Assembly: GCF_024707545.1 (NCBI RefSeq) | Contig: NZ_CP062229.1 | Location: 2,585,501-2,649,500 of the forward strand | DNA: 64,000 bases | Direction: 5' to 3' | DNA from: Mesorhizobium onobrychidis | GTDB taxonomy: Bacteria; Pseudomonadota; Alphaproteobacteria; Rhizobiales; Rhizobiaceae | Shown here: piece after piece, positions 28,469-37,747 of the stretch | How positions within the stretch are numbered: position 1 is the first letter of the stretch | How the letters are laid out: every line of letters begins with the position of its first letter | The notes under the pieces: model-generated | Databases searched by the model: none | What the model was told of the DNA's origin: nothing | Seen by the model: the letters and a program-made list of their open reading frames with translations, nothing else | Program-made: the position numbers and the translations under genes

Positions 28469-29065
28469 TCAGGCGGCCCGCATCCTGCCGTTCTCTTTTT
28501 CGCTGGCGAGGTCGCCTTCTGCCCAGCGGATTTCAACCTTTGCTTCGGCAAGCCGCCTGTAAAGGGTTCGTCGTCGCACGATTGGCCACCACTCATACAG
28601 GAATATCTCCAACGGCCGCCAATTGGCCACCCAGCCCAGTATCAGGAGACTCTCTCCGATGACCCTTGCCGGAGCCGCAGCCGCCGAGCTAGAGCCGATC
28701 AGCTGACCTGCTATGAGACTGAGCGCCAATATGGGCAAGCCCACGAGCATTGCGCGCCGCCCGATTCTCAGGAGCTCATGGAGTTCCCGCGTTGCCTGGG
28801 CCGACCTGTCGGTGAAGTTGTAACGCACGGCGTCTGCAAGCATCTGCGCTGCTTCCTGGTCCTGCTCGCTCTTCGGCAGTTCAACGGCGATGAGGATCGG
28901 CGCGCTTTGCGGTGCTTCTTGCGCCCATTCAACGATGAAGCTTTCGGCCTCACGGTCCAAGTCTCGTTCTCGGAAAGGCGTTGGGTCGAGAGAATTGAAT
29001 AAGCGCGTCAGGGAACTGATCCGGACTGTTATCTCATATCCCGATGATTTGTGATCTGTGTCCAT
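28469..29065 (-). CDS. Membrane protein of unknown function
   Basis: 198 residues from the ATG at 29065 (a longer frame starts at 29119). The N-terminal half is soluble and acidic (ITVRISSLTRLFNSLDPTPFRERDLDREAESFIVEWAQE, ILIAVELP). Two hydrophobic segments follow at about residues 120-160 (AMLVGLPILALSLIAGQLIG, VIGESLLILGWVANW), then a basic C-terminal tail (YRRLAEAKVEIRWAEG). The look is of a conserved proteobacterial small integral membrane protein; I do not know its function. It is read toward the 28082 gene, with 171 non-coding bases between their stops. Confidence 0.65.
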   Translation of the reverse strand: MDTDHKSSGYEITVRISSLTRLFNSLDPTPFRERDLDREAESFIVEWAQEAPQSAPILIAVELPKSEQDQEAAQMLADAVRYNFTDRSAQATRELHELLRIGRRAMLVGLPILALSLIAGQLIGSSSAAAAPARVIGESLLILGWVANWRPLEIFLYEWWPIVRRRTLYRRLAEAKVEIRWAEGDLASEKENGRMRAA

Positions 29066-29158
29066 ATCGCTACTCGCCAATTCCGAGCATCCAGACAACG
29101 GCGTCCGCGGTTCTGTCACCGGAAGGCGGGATTTGTCTGTGCCACTTGACTGCCGTGG

Positions 29159-29674
29159 TCAGAGTGGCTTTCCGAGCCGCCGGCGAACCAAAACAAGTGT
29201 CGGGTCGTCTGGATAGGTCGTGACGGTGAACCCCATGTCGCGTTCGAGCTCAATGGCCGAACGGTTTTCGCGGTTCTCGACCGACTCGATGGTCTCAAGT
29301 CCAATCCCTTCGGCATAGTTTGCGATATGGGCGAGAAGTTCCCAGCCGACGCCCAGGTGCTTGCGATCCGCGCGAATGCAGATCGCGACCTCGCCTGCGC
29401 GATCGGCCGGATCGCATGCCAGTGTCGCTACCGCGATCAGCATTCCGTCGATCGAGAACGCAAGAAAATTATGGATATGGGCGTCATCGGAACGCGTCAT
29501 CGCCACCAGCCGCTCATGGGAAACCTCCTTCACCCCGCCGAGAAAGCGAAAGCGCAGGTCTTGCGGCGTCACATGGGTGAAGAACTCGGCCACGGTCGGC
29601 TCATCTTCAGGGCGGGCGCGACGCACTGCGAAGCGAAACCCGGTGTGCGTGGTAAGGGTGGCATTGATCTCCAT
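29159..29674 (-). CDS. GNAT-family N-acetyltransferase
   Basis: 171 residues from the ATG at 29674, which has GGAGG ten bases upstream. The acetyl-CoA fold is visible as VRRARPEDEPTVAEFFTHVTPQDLRFRFLG, VATLACDPADRAGEVAICIRADRKHLGVGWELLAHIANYA and a C-terminal ENRENRSAIELERDMGFTV. The same pattern (PDDLRLRFLSP ... GLGWELLRQIVDYA) forms the C-terminal domain of the PatZ-like protein at 47162, so this is a stand-alone relative that may acetylate protein lysines. It follows the FixK-like gene on the same strand with 58 bases between. Confidence 0.8.
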   Translation of the reverse strand: MEINATLTTHTGFRFAVRRARPEDEPTVAEFFTHVTPQDLRFRFLGGVKEVSHERLVAMTRSDDAHIHNFLAFSIDGMLIAVATLACDPADRAGEVAICIRADRKHLGVGWELLAHIANYAEGIGLETIESVENRENRSAIELERDMGFTVTTYPDDPTLVLVRRRLGKPL

Positions 29675-29732
29675 AGTCGCGGTGCCTCCGTCGTCTCTGG
29701 TCAACGGCCTCATGAGCCGTCTGGAGTCGGTA

Positions 29733-30380
29733 TCATTCGCTCATATTGTGAAGCGCTTCGTGCTTGACGATTTCGATGCTGCGCAGGCTGAGAAGGCGGA
29801 TGACGCCCTGGTCCTTCAAACGGGTGAAGACCCGCGACACCGTCTCGATGGTGAGGCCGAGATAGTCTCCGATGTCCATACGCGACATCGGCAGTTCGAC
29901 CTGCCGCAACCCACCCTGCCGCTCGGCCATGTCGACCAGGAACGCAGCGACGCGTTCGATGGCATTCTGACGGCCGAGAACCAGAAGATGCTCCTGCGCC
30001 CTGGTCAACCCCTTGAGCGCCAACGGCAGCAGCTGACGGGAGATATCCGCACCAGTGGCAAAGCGGAAGACGCGGACACCAGTGGCGTTAATGGCTTCGG
30101 CGAAGAAATGATGGGTGGTGCCGGCTTCGAAGCCGAATGTCTCTCCAGCCAGATGGAAGGCACTTATCTGCCTGCGACCGTCCGCAAGCAGGCGGTAAAT
30201 ACGGACGGCGCCAAACTCGACCTGATAGAAGGCTCCGGCCTTTTCACCTTGGGCATAGATTTCCGAACCGGAGGGAAAGAAGCTGACCGGCTGGAGCGGT
30301 GTCGGATCGAATGCCGTAGGCAGGCTCGGCTGCGCGGAGTGCGACGGCAGTGAAATTCTGGAGGTCGATTGGGCGTGCAT
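29733..30380 (-). CDS. fixK: Crp/Fnr-family regulator, FixK-like
   Basis: 215 residues: a cyclic-nucleotide-type beta-roll (YAQGEKAGAFYQVEFGAVRIYRLLADGRRQISAFHLAGETFGFEAG), a long dimer helix and a C-terminal winged helix (LPMSRMDIGDYLGLTIETVSRVFTRLKDQGVI). The recognition helix reads ETVSRVFTRLK, matching the E..SR that reads TTGAT half-sites. There is no N-terminal cysteine cluster, so it does not sense oxygen through an iron-sulfur cluster like FnrN and fits the FixK class driven by FixJ. It probably binds the TTGA-N6-TCAA boxes scattered through the window; this is inference. No box is evident in its own promoter. Confidence 0.85.
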   Translation of the reverse strand: MHAQSTSRISLPSHSAQPSLPTAFDPTPLQPVSFFPSGSEIYAQGEKAGAFYQVEFGAVRIYRLLADGRRQISAFHLAGETFGFEAGTTHHFFAEAINATGVRVFRFATGADISRQLLPLALKGLTRAQEHLLVLGRQNAIERVAAFLVDMAERQGGLRQVELPMSRMDIGDYLGLTIETVSRVFTRLKDQGVIRLLSLRSIEIVKHEALHNMSE

Positions 30381-30735
30381 GGCTGTTTTCCCGGTTGATC
30401 CGTGACACCAGCAATCGCGCGAATCCGCGGGTCGCGTAATTCGGTTATGTCCCTACGGGAAACTACCTAGCGCTCGAGAGGCGCTAGTGGTCTGGCCCTG
30501 TGCTGCACGAACCCTGGATCGTCAGGCCGCTTGGGGAGCGAAGCCGAACGGTTTTCCGGATGTTCCGTGCACAACTCGGGAGAGTCGGGGGGGCGCCGGA
30601 CCGGCTTCCGCCTCCCACAATTGATAGCATCCGAATACACCGGCCGATGCTGTCACTCAGGAAAATTGAGGTAAATCAACCTGCTTTCAAGCGAGATATG
30701 CCAATATTCGTCTGTCCTTTGTGGAGCTTTTTCCA
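30381..30735. other. Divergent intergenic region
   Basis: 355 bases between the fixK-like gene and the alpha/beta hydrolase. It holds a 7-base inverted repeat, CTAGCGC (30467-30473) and GCGCTAG (30481-30487), 87 bases upstream of the fixK-like start, and an FNR box at 30666-30679. No coding frame is convincing. Confidence 0.5.
30666..30679 (+). promoter_or_regulatory. FNR/FixK box
   Basis: TTGAGGTAAATCAA fits TTGA-N6-TCAA and ends 56 bases before the ATG of the hydrolase at 30736. Confidence 0.7.
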
Positions 30736-31719
30736 ATGAGACGAATTGGTGGTTTCCTGCTGGCCATGTCTATCGCCATAGCGGCCACGGCGAGTGTGGC
30801 TTTCTTGCTTTACAAGAACGAGCTTGGCCGTCTGCGCGACGCTGCCAGCCGCGGCAGTGTGGTCGCCAAGCTCGACATAGGCCCGATCGAATACGCCGAC
30901 AGTGGCGTGGGTACTCCGCTCTTGTCGATCCACGGCGCCGGTGGCGGCTTTGACCAGGGCCTTGCCAATGCAGCCAATTTTGTGGGTGAGGGCTTTCGGA
31001 TCATCGCGCCGTCGCGCTTCGGCTATTTGCGCACGCCCGTTCCGCAGGATACCTCTCCAGCCGCGCAGGCCGATGCGCACGGGGCGCTGCTATCCAAACT
31101 GAACGTTCCCAAAGCGGTGGTCGTCGGCGTTTCGGCGGGCGCGCGTTCTGCGGTCGAGCTAGCACTCCGGCACCCGGACAAGGTCACCGCTCTCATTCTG
31201 ATCGTCCCAGGCCTTTATTCGCCCACCAGTCCGGTCTCTATAGAAGCGAGCCGCGGCAACAAGTTCGTATTCTGGGTCGTCAATGCCGGCGGCGATTTCG
31301 CATGGTGGGCCACCGAGAAGATCGCACCGTCAGTGCTCGTTCGCTTCCTCGGCGTTCGGCCCGCGCTGGTTGCGGCTGCGCCTCAGACCGAGCGGGACCG
31401 CGTCATGAGCGTCGTCAAGAGCGTTGAGCCGTTGTCGCTGCGTTTCCCCGGAATCAACATCGATAGCGCCCCCGAGTTACATGAACTGCCGTTGGAAGTA
31501 ATTACTGCGCCGACGATCATTATTTCTGCGCGCGACGACCTGTTTAACACGCTGCCGGCAGCTGAGTTCGCCGCAGCCAAGATCCCGGGTGCCAAACTGG
31601 TCGTCTACGACGCTGGGGGACATCTTCTGGTTGAACAGCAGCAGGATGTTCGCATAGCAGTTCGCACGTTCCTAGCTGGCGCCGGCCTCATCCCGCCACC
31701 CGTTGGCCCGAAACAGTGA
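30736..31719 (+). CDS. Alpha/beta-hydrolase, membrane-anchored or exported
   Basis: 327 residues. An N-terminal hydrophobic segment (IGGFLLAMSIAIAATASVAFLLY) acts as signal or anchor. The fold is shown by LLSIHGAGGGFDQG (oxyanion loop), the nucleophile elbow VGVSAGARSAVELALRHPDKV (Ser in GVSAG), an Asp in IIISARDDLFNT and a His in DAGGHLLVEQQ, giving a complete catalytic triad. Substrate unknown; the region around 180-230 forms a lid-like helical insert. It has its own FNR box and is divergent from the fixK-like gene. A frame starting with GTG at 30721 is less likely. Confidence 0.8.
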   Translation: MRRIGGFLLAMSIAIAATASVAFLLYKNELGRLRDAASRGSVVAKLDIGPIEYADSGVGTPLLSIHGAGGGFDQGLANAANFVGEGFRIIAPSRFGYLRTPVPQDTSPAAQADAHGALLSKLNVPKAVVVGVSAGARSAVELALRHPDKVTALILIVPGLYSPTSPVSIEASRGNKFVFWVVNAGGDFAWWATEKIAPSVLVRFLGVRPALVAAAPQTERDRVMSVVKSVEPLSLRFPGINIDSAPELHELPLEVITAPTIIISARDDLFNTLPAAEFAAAKIPGAKLVVYDAGGHLLVEQQQDVRIAVRTFLAGAGLIPPPVGPKQ

Positions 31720-32287
31720 TACAGCATCCGCTTGGGGCAAAACCGCCTCACAGGTCGTTTCGTTGCTGTCGCCCATCGAAGGAACAGTCGCAGGGAGAGG
31801 GCAGCGCATCATGCCGGCTCTCGCCTTCTTGGGCACTTGCGTATCCTTCTGGCGACCTCTGCTGCATCGAAATTAGCGAAGCACGCAATCAATGAGCTAA
31901 AAGATTGATATGATCCCAGGATTAACCGTTTCGTAGCCTAGGCGCGGCTCCGATTTGTCTTTTGTATTGTTTTTTGTATTGTCTTTCAGAATTGCGCCGG
32001 AGACGGTTCCGGTTGAACGGCAAATCCAACTCTGTTCCCCGCGGCAGCAGGCCGGATCTGACTCCGGCGAGGCCCCCGACTGTTCACCGAGCCGGGCTGC
32101 CACGCTGTCACGCTCGTTTCGGCGGACCTCCAGCTGAGCCTTCGCACTGGCGAGCGCTGCTTCATTGGTCTCGACGTCGAATTTGGCTGCGTCGAGAACC
32201 TTCAGAAAATTCGACGACCATACGCATCCGTGAACAGCGGTCAGGGAACACAGAGCGATGCGATCGCATTCTCCCGAGAGCAACCGC
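31720..32287. other. Intergenic region holding a broken HlyD fragment
   Basis: 568 bases between two plus-strand genes. Apart from the minus-strand HlyD-like remnant described separately I see no gene, repeat or terminator. The part near 31860-31990 is AT-rich, with TTTGTATTG repeated twice. Confidence 0.4.
32000..32211 (-). pseudogene. HlyD/efflux membrane-fusion protein remnant
   Basis: The minus strand reads LDAAKFDVETNEAALASAKAQLEVRRNERDSVAARL, the coiled-coil hairpin of a periplasmic adaptor of RND or type I exporters, then SGASPESDPACC and TGTVSGAILK, which resemble the following lipoyl-type half. The N-terminal signal and the rest of the protein are missing, and the flanking reading frame is unrelated. 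This is the debris of a lost efflux system. Confidence 0.55.
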
Positions 32288-33619
32288 ATGGTGACCACCT
32301 CTGCCATGGAAGACGATCTGGCGACCCTGCAGCGGGAGACGTTCGACTACTTCATCCGTGAGGCGAACCCCGCCAACGGTCTCATCGTGGACAAGACCGA
32401 AGCGAATTGGCCGGCAAGCATCGCGGCCACCGGCCTTGCGCTAACATGCTATCCAGTGGGCGTCGAGCGCGGATTCATGACGCGAAGCGCGGCTGCGGAA
32501 CGCACCTTGGCAACGCTGCGCTACTTCTGGAACAGTCCACAAGGCCCAGAGCCGGATGCTACCGGATATCGCGGTTTCTACTATCATTTCCTGGACATGC
32601 AAACCGGCCGGCGGGCCTGGCAATGCGAGCTGTCGACGATCGACAGCACGTTGCTGCTGGCGGGCGCGCTGGCTGCGGGGCAGTATTTCGATACCGAGGC
32701 CGAAGCCGAAGCCGAGATCCGCAGCTTGGCAGAGGCGCTCTATCACCGTGCCGATTGGCGTTGGGCGCAGGATGGAGGAGAGACCGTCACCCATGGCTGG
32801 ACACCCGAGAACGGGTTCCTGAAGTATCGATGGCAAGGCTATGACGAAGCGCTCTTGCTCTATGTCTTGGGACTGGGTTCGCCGACACACCCGTTGCCCC
32901 CAAGCAGCTACACTGCATGGACCGCGACCTTCCGATGGGAGAACTGTTACGGCTACGACTACCTCTATGCGGGACCGCTGTTCATCCACCAGCTTTCGCA
33001 CGTATGGATCGATTTTCGCGGCGTGCAGGATGCCTTCATGCGCAGCAAGGGAAGCGACTATTTCGAGAACACCCGACGCGCCACCTTCGTCCATCAGCGT
33101 TACGCCGTCGAAAATCCGCGTGGATTCGAGGGTTACGGCAAACACTGCTGGGGCATCACCGCAAGCGAGGGTCCTGGGCCTTCCACGCTCAAGTTGAACG
33201 GCATCGAACGCAGCTTTGAGGATTATGTCGCGCGCGGCGTCCCGTACGGCCCCGACGATGGCACGCTCGCTCCGTGGGCCGTCGTGGCCTCCTTGCCGTT
33301 CGCGCCAGAAATCGTCCGACCGGCGATCAGCTTCTGCATCCACCAGGCCAAGCTCAAGGCCGCCAATGCCTATGGTTTCAAGGCGGCTTTCAATCCGACG
33401 CATCCAGGGACGACGGACAACGCCTTTGGATGGTGGGTTTCGCCCTGGCACTTTGGCCTCAACGAGGGCCCCGTCGTGCTGATGATCGAGAACGATCGCA
33501 ACGGCCTCCTGTGGCGGCTGATGCGCTCGTGCCGGTACATCCGCAGCGGCCTGCAACGGGCGGGATTTGAAGGCGGCTGGTTGGGAGAGTTCGATCGGGA
33601 ACCGACGCCAGCTGTTTGA
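32288..33619 (+). CDS. Second glycoamylase-fold protein (PF10091, GH144-like)
   Basis: 443 residues. LQRETFDYFIREANPANGLIVDKTEANWPASIAATGLALTCYPVGVERG, FYYHFLDMQTGRRAWQCELSTIDSTLLLAGALAAGQYF, YRWQGYDEALLLYVLGLGSP, LFIHQLSHVWIDFRG, FEGYGKHCWGITASEGPG and a C-terminal LNEGPVVLMIENDRNGLLWRLMRSC define the family. It shares the domain order of the protein at 15493-17145 but is clearly diverged. No signal peptide is visible, so an intracellular or membrane-associated role in beta-1,2-glucan turnover is possible. An ATG at 32306 is an alternative start. Confidence 0.8.
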   Translation: MVTTSAMEDDLATLQRETFDYFIREANPANGLIVDKTEANWPASIAATGLALTCYPVGVERGFMTRSAAAERTLATLRYFWNSPQGPEPDATGYRGFYYHFLDMQTGRRAWQCELSTIDSTLLLAGALAAGQYFDTEAEAEAEIRSLAEALYHRADWRWAQDGGETVTHGWTPENGFLKYRWQGYDEALLLYVLGLGSPTHPLPPSSYTAWTATFRWENCYGYDYLYAGPLFIHQLSHVWIDFRGVQDAFMRSKGSDYFENTRRATFVHQRYAVENPRGFEGYGKHCWGITASEGPGPSTLKLNGIERSFEDYVARGVPYGPDDGTLAPWAVVASLPFAPEIVRPAISFCIHQAKLKAANAYGFKAAFNPTHPGTTDNAFGWWVSPWHFGLNEGPVVLMIENDRNGLLWRLMRSCRYIRSGLQRAGFEGGWLGEFDREPTPAV

Positions 33620-33666
33620 TCGGCTTGCGCGGAGGTAGATCGTATTCGGCGGTTGAAGGAGTCTGC

Positions 33667-34065
33667 TCACCGTGGAGCAGGAGCACCCCCTCCCGGAAAC
33701 GGCATAGGCTCGGCCGTCCCCAGCGGCGGCGGCGGCCGTTGCGGCAGCTTCAGGCTCGCGATCGCGGCGAGCCCCATCGCGGCGGCAGCGGCTAGGAATG
33801 CGGCGCCTCCGAGACTAGGGAAACCGAACAGCAGGCCGGCGGCCGCAGAACCCACCGACAGCCCGAGACTGACCAACCGCCGACTGGATGCCGAGTTCCA
33901 TGCCCTGGCTTCGTGCGTTAATGCGCGATACCCAGTAGGCGACCAGCGGGTTGATGATCCCAGCCGAAGCCGCAACGACGAAACGGCGAACAGCACCTCG
34001 TTGAAGCCGGCAACTGTCGGAAAGACCGCCAGGCCGATCGCCATCATCACGAAGGCAGGCGCCAC
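33667..34065 (-). pseudogene. MFS transporter C-terminal remnant
   Basis: In one frame the minus strand gives [23 protein letters not shown], in the next frame FVVAASAGIINPLVAYWVSRINARSQGMELGIQSA, and back in the first frame RRLVSLGLSVGSAAAGLLFGFPSLGGAAFLAAAAAMGLAAIASLKLPQ. These are the last helices of a major-facilitator drug-efflux-type protein, split by two frameshifts. The first ten or so helices are missing. Its left end overlaps the 3-prime end of copA by 19 bases, so the copA terminus may itself be affected by the junction. Confidence 0.6.
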
Positions 34066-36461
34066 AGGTGCTCATGAACGGCGCCAGCGGTGGTCGATGG
34101 GGCAGGCCGGATGCCCTCAAGCCTGGTTCGCTTGAGCAAAAGCGCATTGACGGCGACAAGGGCCGAACTGCCCGACATTGCCAGCGCCGCAATCTCGGGG
34201 CTCAGCAGGAACGGGTAGAACACGCCTGCCGCGAGCGGAAAGGCGATAACATTGTACCCGACCGCCCACCACAGGTTCTGGTGCATCTTGCGCAGCGTGG
34301 CGCGCGAAAGCGTCATTGCACCGACCACGTCATAGGGATCACTCTTCATCAGCACGATGTCGGCGCTTTCAATAGCAACATCGGTGCCCGCTCCGATGGC
34401 GAACCCGACATCGGCTTGCGTCAGGGCCGGCGCGTCGTTAACGCCGTCGCCGACCATGCCGACTTTGAGCCCTTGCCCCTGCAGCTCCTTGATCTTTTCG
34501 GCCTTTTGCCCCGGCAAGACATCGGCCAGGACGATATCGATGCCGAGCATGTCCGCGATGCGCTTGGCGGTTCCAGCATTGTCGCCCGTCAGCATCGCCA
34601 CGCGCACACCCTGTTCATGCAACTTGGCAATCGTTGCGATGGCCGTCGGGCGCGGCGTGTCGGCAATCGCGATCAGCCCGAGCAGCTTGCCGGACCGCGC
34701 CACGTGAATGACGGTGCGGCCTTCGCCCTTGAGTGTCTCGGCCCTCTCGCCGAGCGTCAGAAGGTCGATCTTCTGCTCGTCCATGAGGCGCCGGTTGCCG
34801 AGGAAAACCGGACTGCCGCCGACGGCGGCGCTGGCGCCCTTGCCTTCGATATTCAGAAAGCCTGAAACCTTGGGAAGCTTCAGGTTCTTGGCCCGCTCGA
34901 CGATTGCGACGGCCAACGGGTGATCCGATCCCTGGTCCACGGCGGCCGCGACCTGCAGAACCTCGTCGGGTGAAACGCCGGCCGCGGGGACGATTTCGAC
35001 GACCTTGGGCTGCCCCATCGTCAGCGTGCCGGTCTTGTCGAAGACGATCACGTTGAGCTTGGTCGCCTCCTCGAGAGCGGCGGCATTCTTGAACAGGATC
35101 CCGTTTGCGGCGCCAAGGCCGGTGCCGACCATGACGGCCATCGGCGTGGCAAGGCCAAGCGCATCGGGACAGGCAATGACGAAGACAGTGATGGTCAAGG
35201 TCATCGCGAACAGCAGCGGCTGGCCGAGCCACCAGAACCAGACGGCGAAGGTCGCAAGCCCGATGACGATCGCCGCGAGCACCAGCCATTGCGAGGCACG
35301 GTCGGCGAGCAGTTGCGCCGGTGCCTTCGAATTCTGGGCTTCCTGGACCAGCTTGACGATCTGGGCCAGGGCCGTGTCAGCGCCCACCTTGGTGGAACGG
35401 TAGCGCAGCGTGCCGCTCTTGTTGATCGTCGCCCCGATCACCTTGTCGCCGACCTTCTTGGTCACCGGCATCGACTCGCCGGTCAGCATCGATTCATCGA
35501 TGGTCGACCCGCCCTCGATCACCTCGCCGTCGACGGGAAGCTTGTTGCCGGGGCGCAAGATCACGATGTCGCCGAGCACGACGTCCGCGGTCGCAACCTC
35601 GACGTCCATGCCATCGCGCAAGACGGTAGCCTTGGGCGGGGCGAGGTCGAGCAGGGCCCTGATCGCGGCCGAGGCCCCGGCGCGGGCGCGCATCTCGAGC
35701 CAGTGGCCGAGCAGGATGAACACGAGCAACACGCTCGCGGCCTCGTAGAACTGCTGCCCCTCGAAGAAGAAGGTCGCGCCGACGCTGAACAGGTAGCCGG
35801 TGCCGACGCTCAGCACCACCAGCACGGCCATGTTGAGGACGCCGTTACGCAGAGCCCGCCAGGCGGCGACCAGGAACGGCCAGACCGGATAGAGGATCGC
35901 GGCGCTGGCGAGGAAAAACATCGCGACGTCTTCGCTCAGTCCGAAAGGCGGGCGCAGCCAGGGCTCGCCCAGGCCCATCGGCTCCATGGCAAAGATCGGC
36001 AGCGTGAAAACCAGGCTGACAAGGAACCGGTTGCGCATATCCTTGACCATGCCTTGCATGTCTATGCCGGCGCCGTGCCCCATCTCATGAGCCATGATGT
36101 CGTGCGGCACCTTGACCGCAACCGTCCCCCGGTCCGCTGGACCCGATTGGATTATGGCGGCGTGACCATGTCCGGCGTGCCCGGAGGTCGCGTGCGGATG
36201 GCCCGGCGCAACCGTCATGCCGTTGGGAATGCACAGATGCCGCGGCACGACCTCGCCGCGGCAATGGAAGCCGCAGGTTTCGATTTCGTGGGCAAGGGTC
36301 TGCGGGCTCGTCCGCCGTTCGTCGAACTCGATGGTCGCCGTGGTCGACCCCGCGTTCATCGCGACACCGGCAACATCAGCCAAAGCCGCGAGACGTTTTT
36401 CGACCGCCGCGAAATCCATCATGCCGACTAGGTCGCGCACTTCCAGATTGATCTTCTTCAT
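34047..36461 (-). CDS. copA: P1B-type heavy-metal ATPase, CopA-like with CPD motif
   Basis: 804 residues. The N-terminal HMA-like domain ([24 protein letters not shown]) has lost the CxxC: GM-T-C-x-x-C reads GMMDFAA. A His-rich linker follows ([16 protein letters not shown]). The pump core is complete: [30 protein letters not shown] (HP motif), [17 protein letters not shown] and a C-terminal [17 protein letters not shown]. The ion site in helix 6 is [14 protein letters not shown] instead of the copper CPC or CPH. AGGAGAG-like sequence precedes ATG 36461. The neighbourhood (DUF305, DUF2933, multicopper oxidase trace) argues for copper, but the altered motifs leave specificity open. Confidence 0.85.
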   Translation of the reverse strand: MKKINLEVRDLVGMMDFAAVEKRLAALADVAGVAMNAGSTTATIEFDERRTSPQTLAHEIETCGFHCRGEVVPRHLCIPNGMTVAPGHPHATSGHAGHGHAAIIQSGPADRGTVAVKVPHDIMAHEMGHGAGIDMQGMVKDMRNRFLVSLVFTLPIFAMEPMGLGEPWLRPPFGLSEDVAMFFLASAAILYPVWPFLVAAWRALRNGVLNMAVLVVLSVGTGYLFSVGATFFFEGQQFYEAASVLLVFILLGHWLEMRARAGASAAIRALLDLAPPKATVLRDGMDVEVATADVVLGDIVILRPGNKLPVDGEVIEGGSTIDESMLTGESMPVTKKVGDKVIGATINKSGTLRYRSTKVGADTALAQIVKLVQEAQNSKAPAQLLADRASQWLVLAAIVIGLATFAVWFWWLGQPLLFAMTLTITVFVIACPDALGLATPMAVMVGTGLGAANGILFKNAAALEEATKLNVIVFDKTGTLTMGQPKVVEIVPAAGVSPDEVLQVAAAVDQGSDHPLAVAIVERAKNLKLPKVSGFLNIEGKGASAAVGGSPVFLGNRRLMDEQKIDLLTLGERAETLKGEGRTVIHVARSGKLLGLIAIADTPRPTAIATIAKLHEQGVRVAMLTGDNAGTAKRIADMLGIDIVLADVLPGQKAEKIKELQGQGLKVGMVGDGVNDAPALTQADVGFAIGAGTDVAIESADIVLMKSDPYDVVGAMTLSRATLRKMHQNLWWAVGYNVIAFPLAAGVFYPFLLSPEIAALAMSGSSALVAVNALLLKRTRLEGIRPAPSTTAGAVHEHLWRLPS

Positions 36462-36538
36462 CGTCGCTCTCCATGCCGCATATCGTGGTGGCGACCGCAC
36501 GCCAGCGGTGTCTCAGCTTCGGTAAGCGAAGGCCGACA

Positions 36539-36628
36539 TCATGCCGCCTGACTGGTTGGTGAAGGGTGCTGCGACCACAGAACTGCGGCGCCTGCCGCTG
36601 CACCCTTCAGGATATCTCGGCGTTTCAT
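36539..36628 (-). pseudogene. Tat signal remnant of a multicopper oxidase-like gene
   Basis: A 29-codon frame, MKRRDILKGAAAGAAVLWSQ then HPSPTSQAA and stop, begins with a textbook twin-arginine signal and has GGAAA before the ATG. Such leaders are typical of multicopper oxidases in copper clusters. The mature enzyme is absent; sequence after the stop is unrelated and leads into copA. I infer a deletion that fused the leader to the copA upstream region. Confidence 0.5.
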
Positions 36629-36702
36629 GATGATTTCCTTCGGTCTCGAGATTGTTGTTTCGGTCAGCACAGAATGATCATGCCCGAGCGCCTCCCTGGC
36701 CT

Positions 36703-37377
36703 TTAGGGCGCACGGCGCTCGCCGGCGGAACCGAACAGCCTGGCCACATGCGGAAAAAAGGCGGGCACGCGGGCCGCATAGCGGTCGTAGGCATCGCCGA
36801 ATTCCTTTCTCGCTTCACGCTCTTCGATGAAGGAAAGCCGCACATACATGCCAACCAGAACGGGGAACATCAGCACCGTCAGCAGCGTCGGCCACTGCAC
36901 GAGGAAGCCCGCCATGACGAGAACGAAGCCGACATACTGCGGATGCCGGACGGAGGCATATGGGCCGCCGGTTGCGAGGCGATTGTGGCGCTGCGCTTCG
37001 TAACGCACCCGCCACGCACTCGCGATCAGCACGAAGCCGCCGCCGATCAGGAAGAAGCTGAGAATGTGGAAGGGGCCGAAATGCGGATTGAGCCGCCAGC
37101 CGAACATCATCTCCAGGAGGTGACCGGCATCATGCGAGAGCCAGTCAACGCCGGGGAACCGTGACTGCAGCCAGCCTGAGAACATGTAGATCGTCAGGGG
37201 GAACCCGTACATCTCGGCAAACAGCGCCACCAGGAAGGCGCTGAATGCACCGAAGGAGCGCCAGTCACGGCCGGTTCGCGGCTTGAAGAAGCTGAAGGCG
37301 AACAGGATGAAGATCGCCGAGTTGATTATAGCCAGGCCCCAGAGGCCGTAGGCGGAAGATTGCTCGACCATGGTCAT
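36703..37377 (-). CDS. Isoprenylcysteine carboxyl methyltransferase-like membrane protein
   Basis: 224 residues with about five membrane helices. The C-terminal block WRVRYEAQRHNRLATGGPYASVRHPQYVGFVLVMAGFLVQWPTLLTVLMFP and REARKEFGDAYDRYAARVPAFFP is the PEMT/ICMT S-adenosylmethionine-binding signature. In metal-resistance loci this kind of protein is common, but its substrate is not known. AAAGGAG sits just before ATG 37377, and its start overlaps the stop of the DUF2933 gene (ATGA). Confidence 0.85.
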   Translation of the reverse strand: MTMVEQSSAYGLWGLAIINSAIFILFAFSFFKPRTGRDWRSFGAFSAFLVALFAEMYGFPLTIYMFSGWLQSRFPGVDWLSHDAGHLLEMMFGWRLNPHFGPFHILSFFLIGGGFVLIASAWRVRYEAQRHNRLATGGPYASVRHPQYVGFVLVMAGFLVQWPTLLTVLMFPVLVGMYVRLSFIEEREARKEFGDAYDRYAARVPAFFPHVARLFGSAGERRAP

Positions 37378-37706
37378 GCTCCTTTGTGGTGTGTGGGGCC
37401 GTCTTGCGCGCCCGGGTCGGTTTTCCTGTGCCCGGCCTGTCCCCGGTGCCCGACTTGCTTCTTGTGCCCAGCATGACTGCCGTGACCGCCATGGCCGCCA
37501 TGCATGAACATGTGAAGTAGAGGGCAGGCGAGCAGCAGCAGAAAGGGAAGGGAACCGAACGTATGCGCCCGGTGCTCGGAGAGAAGAAAAAACGCGGCAA
37601 TCAGCAGGAAGGCGATCGCGGCCAAACCGGTCTTCGAAGTCCAGAATCCGCCCGTTCCTGCCTCGGTCTCCTGTTCTGGTTCGGAGCCGGTCGGGGGATT
37701 GGACAT
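37374..37706 (-). CDS. DUF2933 small membrane protein, His-rich C-terminus
   Basis: 110 residues. After a Glu-rich N-terminus (GSEPEQETEAGTGG) comes WTSKTGLAAIAFLLIAAFFLLSEHRAHTFGSLPFLLLLACPLLHMFMHGGHGGHGSHAGH, two membrane helices followed by an HMFMHGGHGGHG metal-binding tail. This is the standard DUF2933 layout found in copper and heavy-metal clusters. The tail (GHKKQVGHRGQAGHRK) could chelate copper at the membrane. It is translationally coupled to the methyltransferase-like gene. Confidence 0.85.
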   Translation of the reverse strand: MSNPPTGSEPEQETEAGTGGFWTSKTGLAAIAFLLIAAFFLLSEHRAHTFGSLPFLLLLACPLLHMFMHGGHGGHGSHAGHKKQVGHRGQAGHRKTDPGAQDGPTHHKGA

Positions 37707-37747
37707 GCGGTGTGCGGCGGGGTTCACGGGTTGAATTCCCTTTGATG

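Noticed and set aside
35289..36431. Long plus-strand frame of 380 codons opposite copA
   Set aside because: It mirrors the intact minus-strand P1B ATPase; the translation is rich in Arg, His and Gln with no motif. A high-GC shadow.
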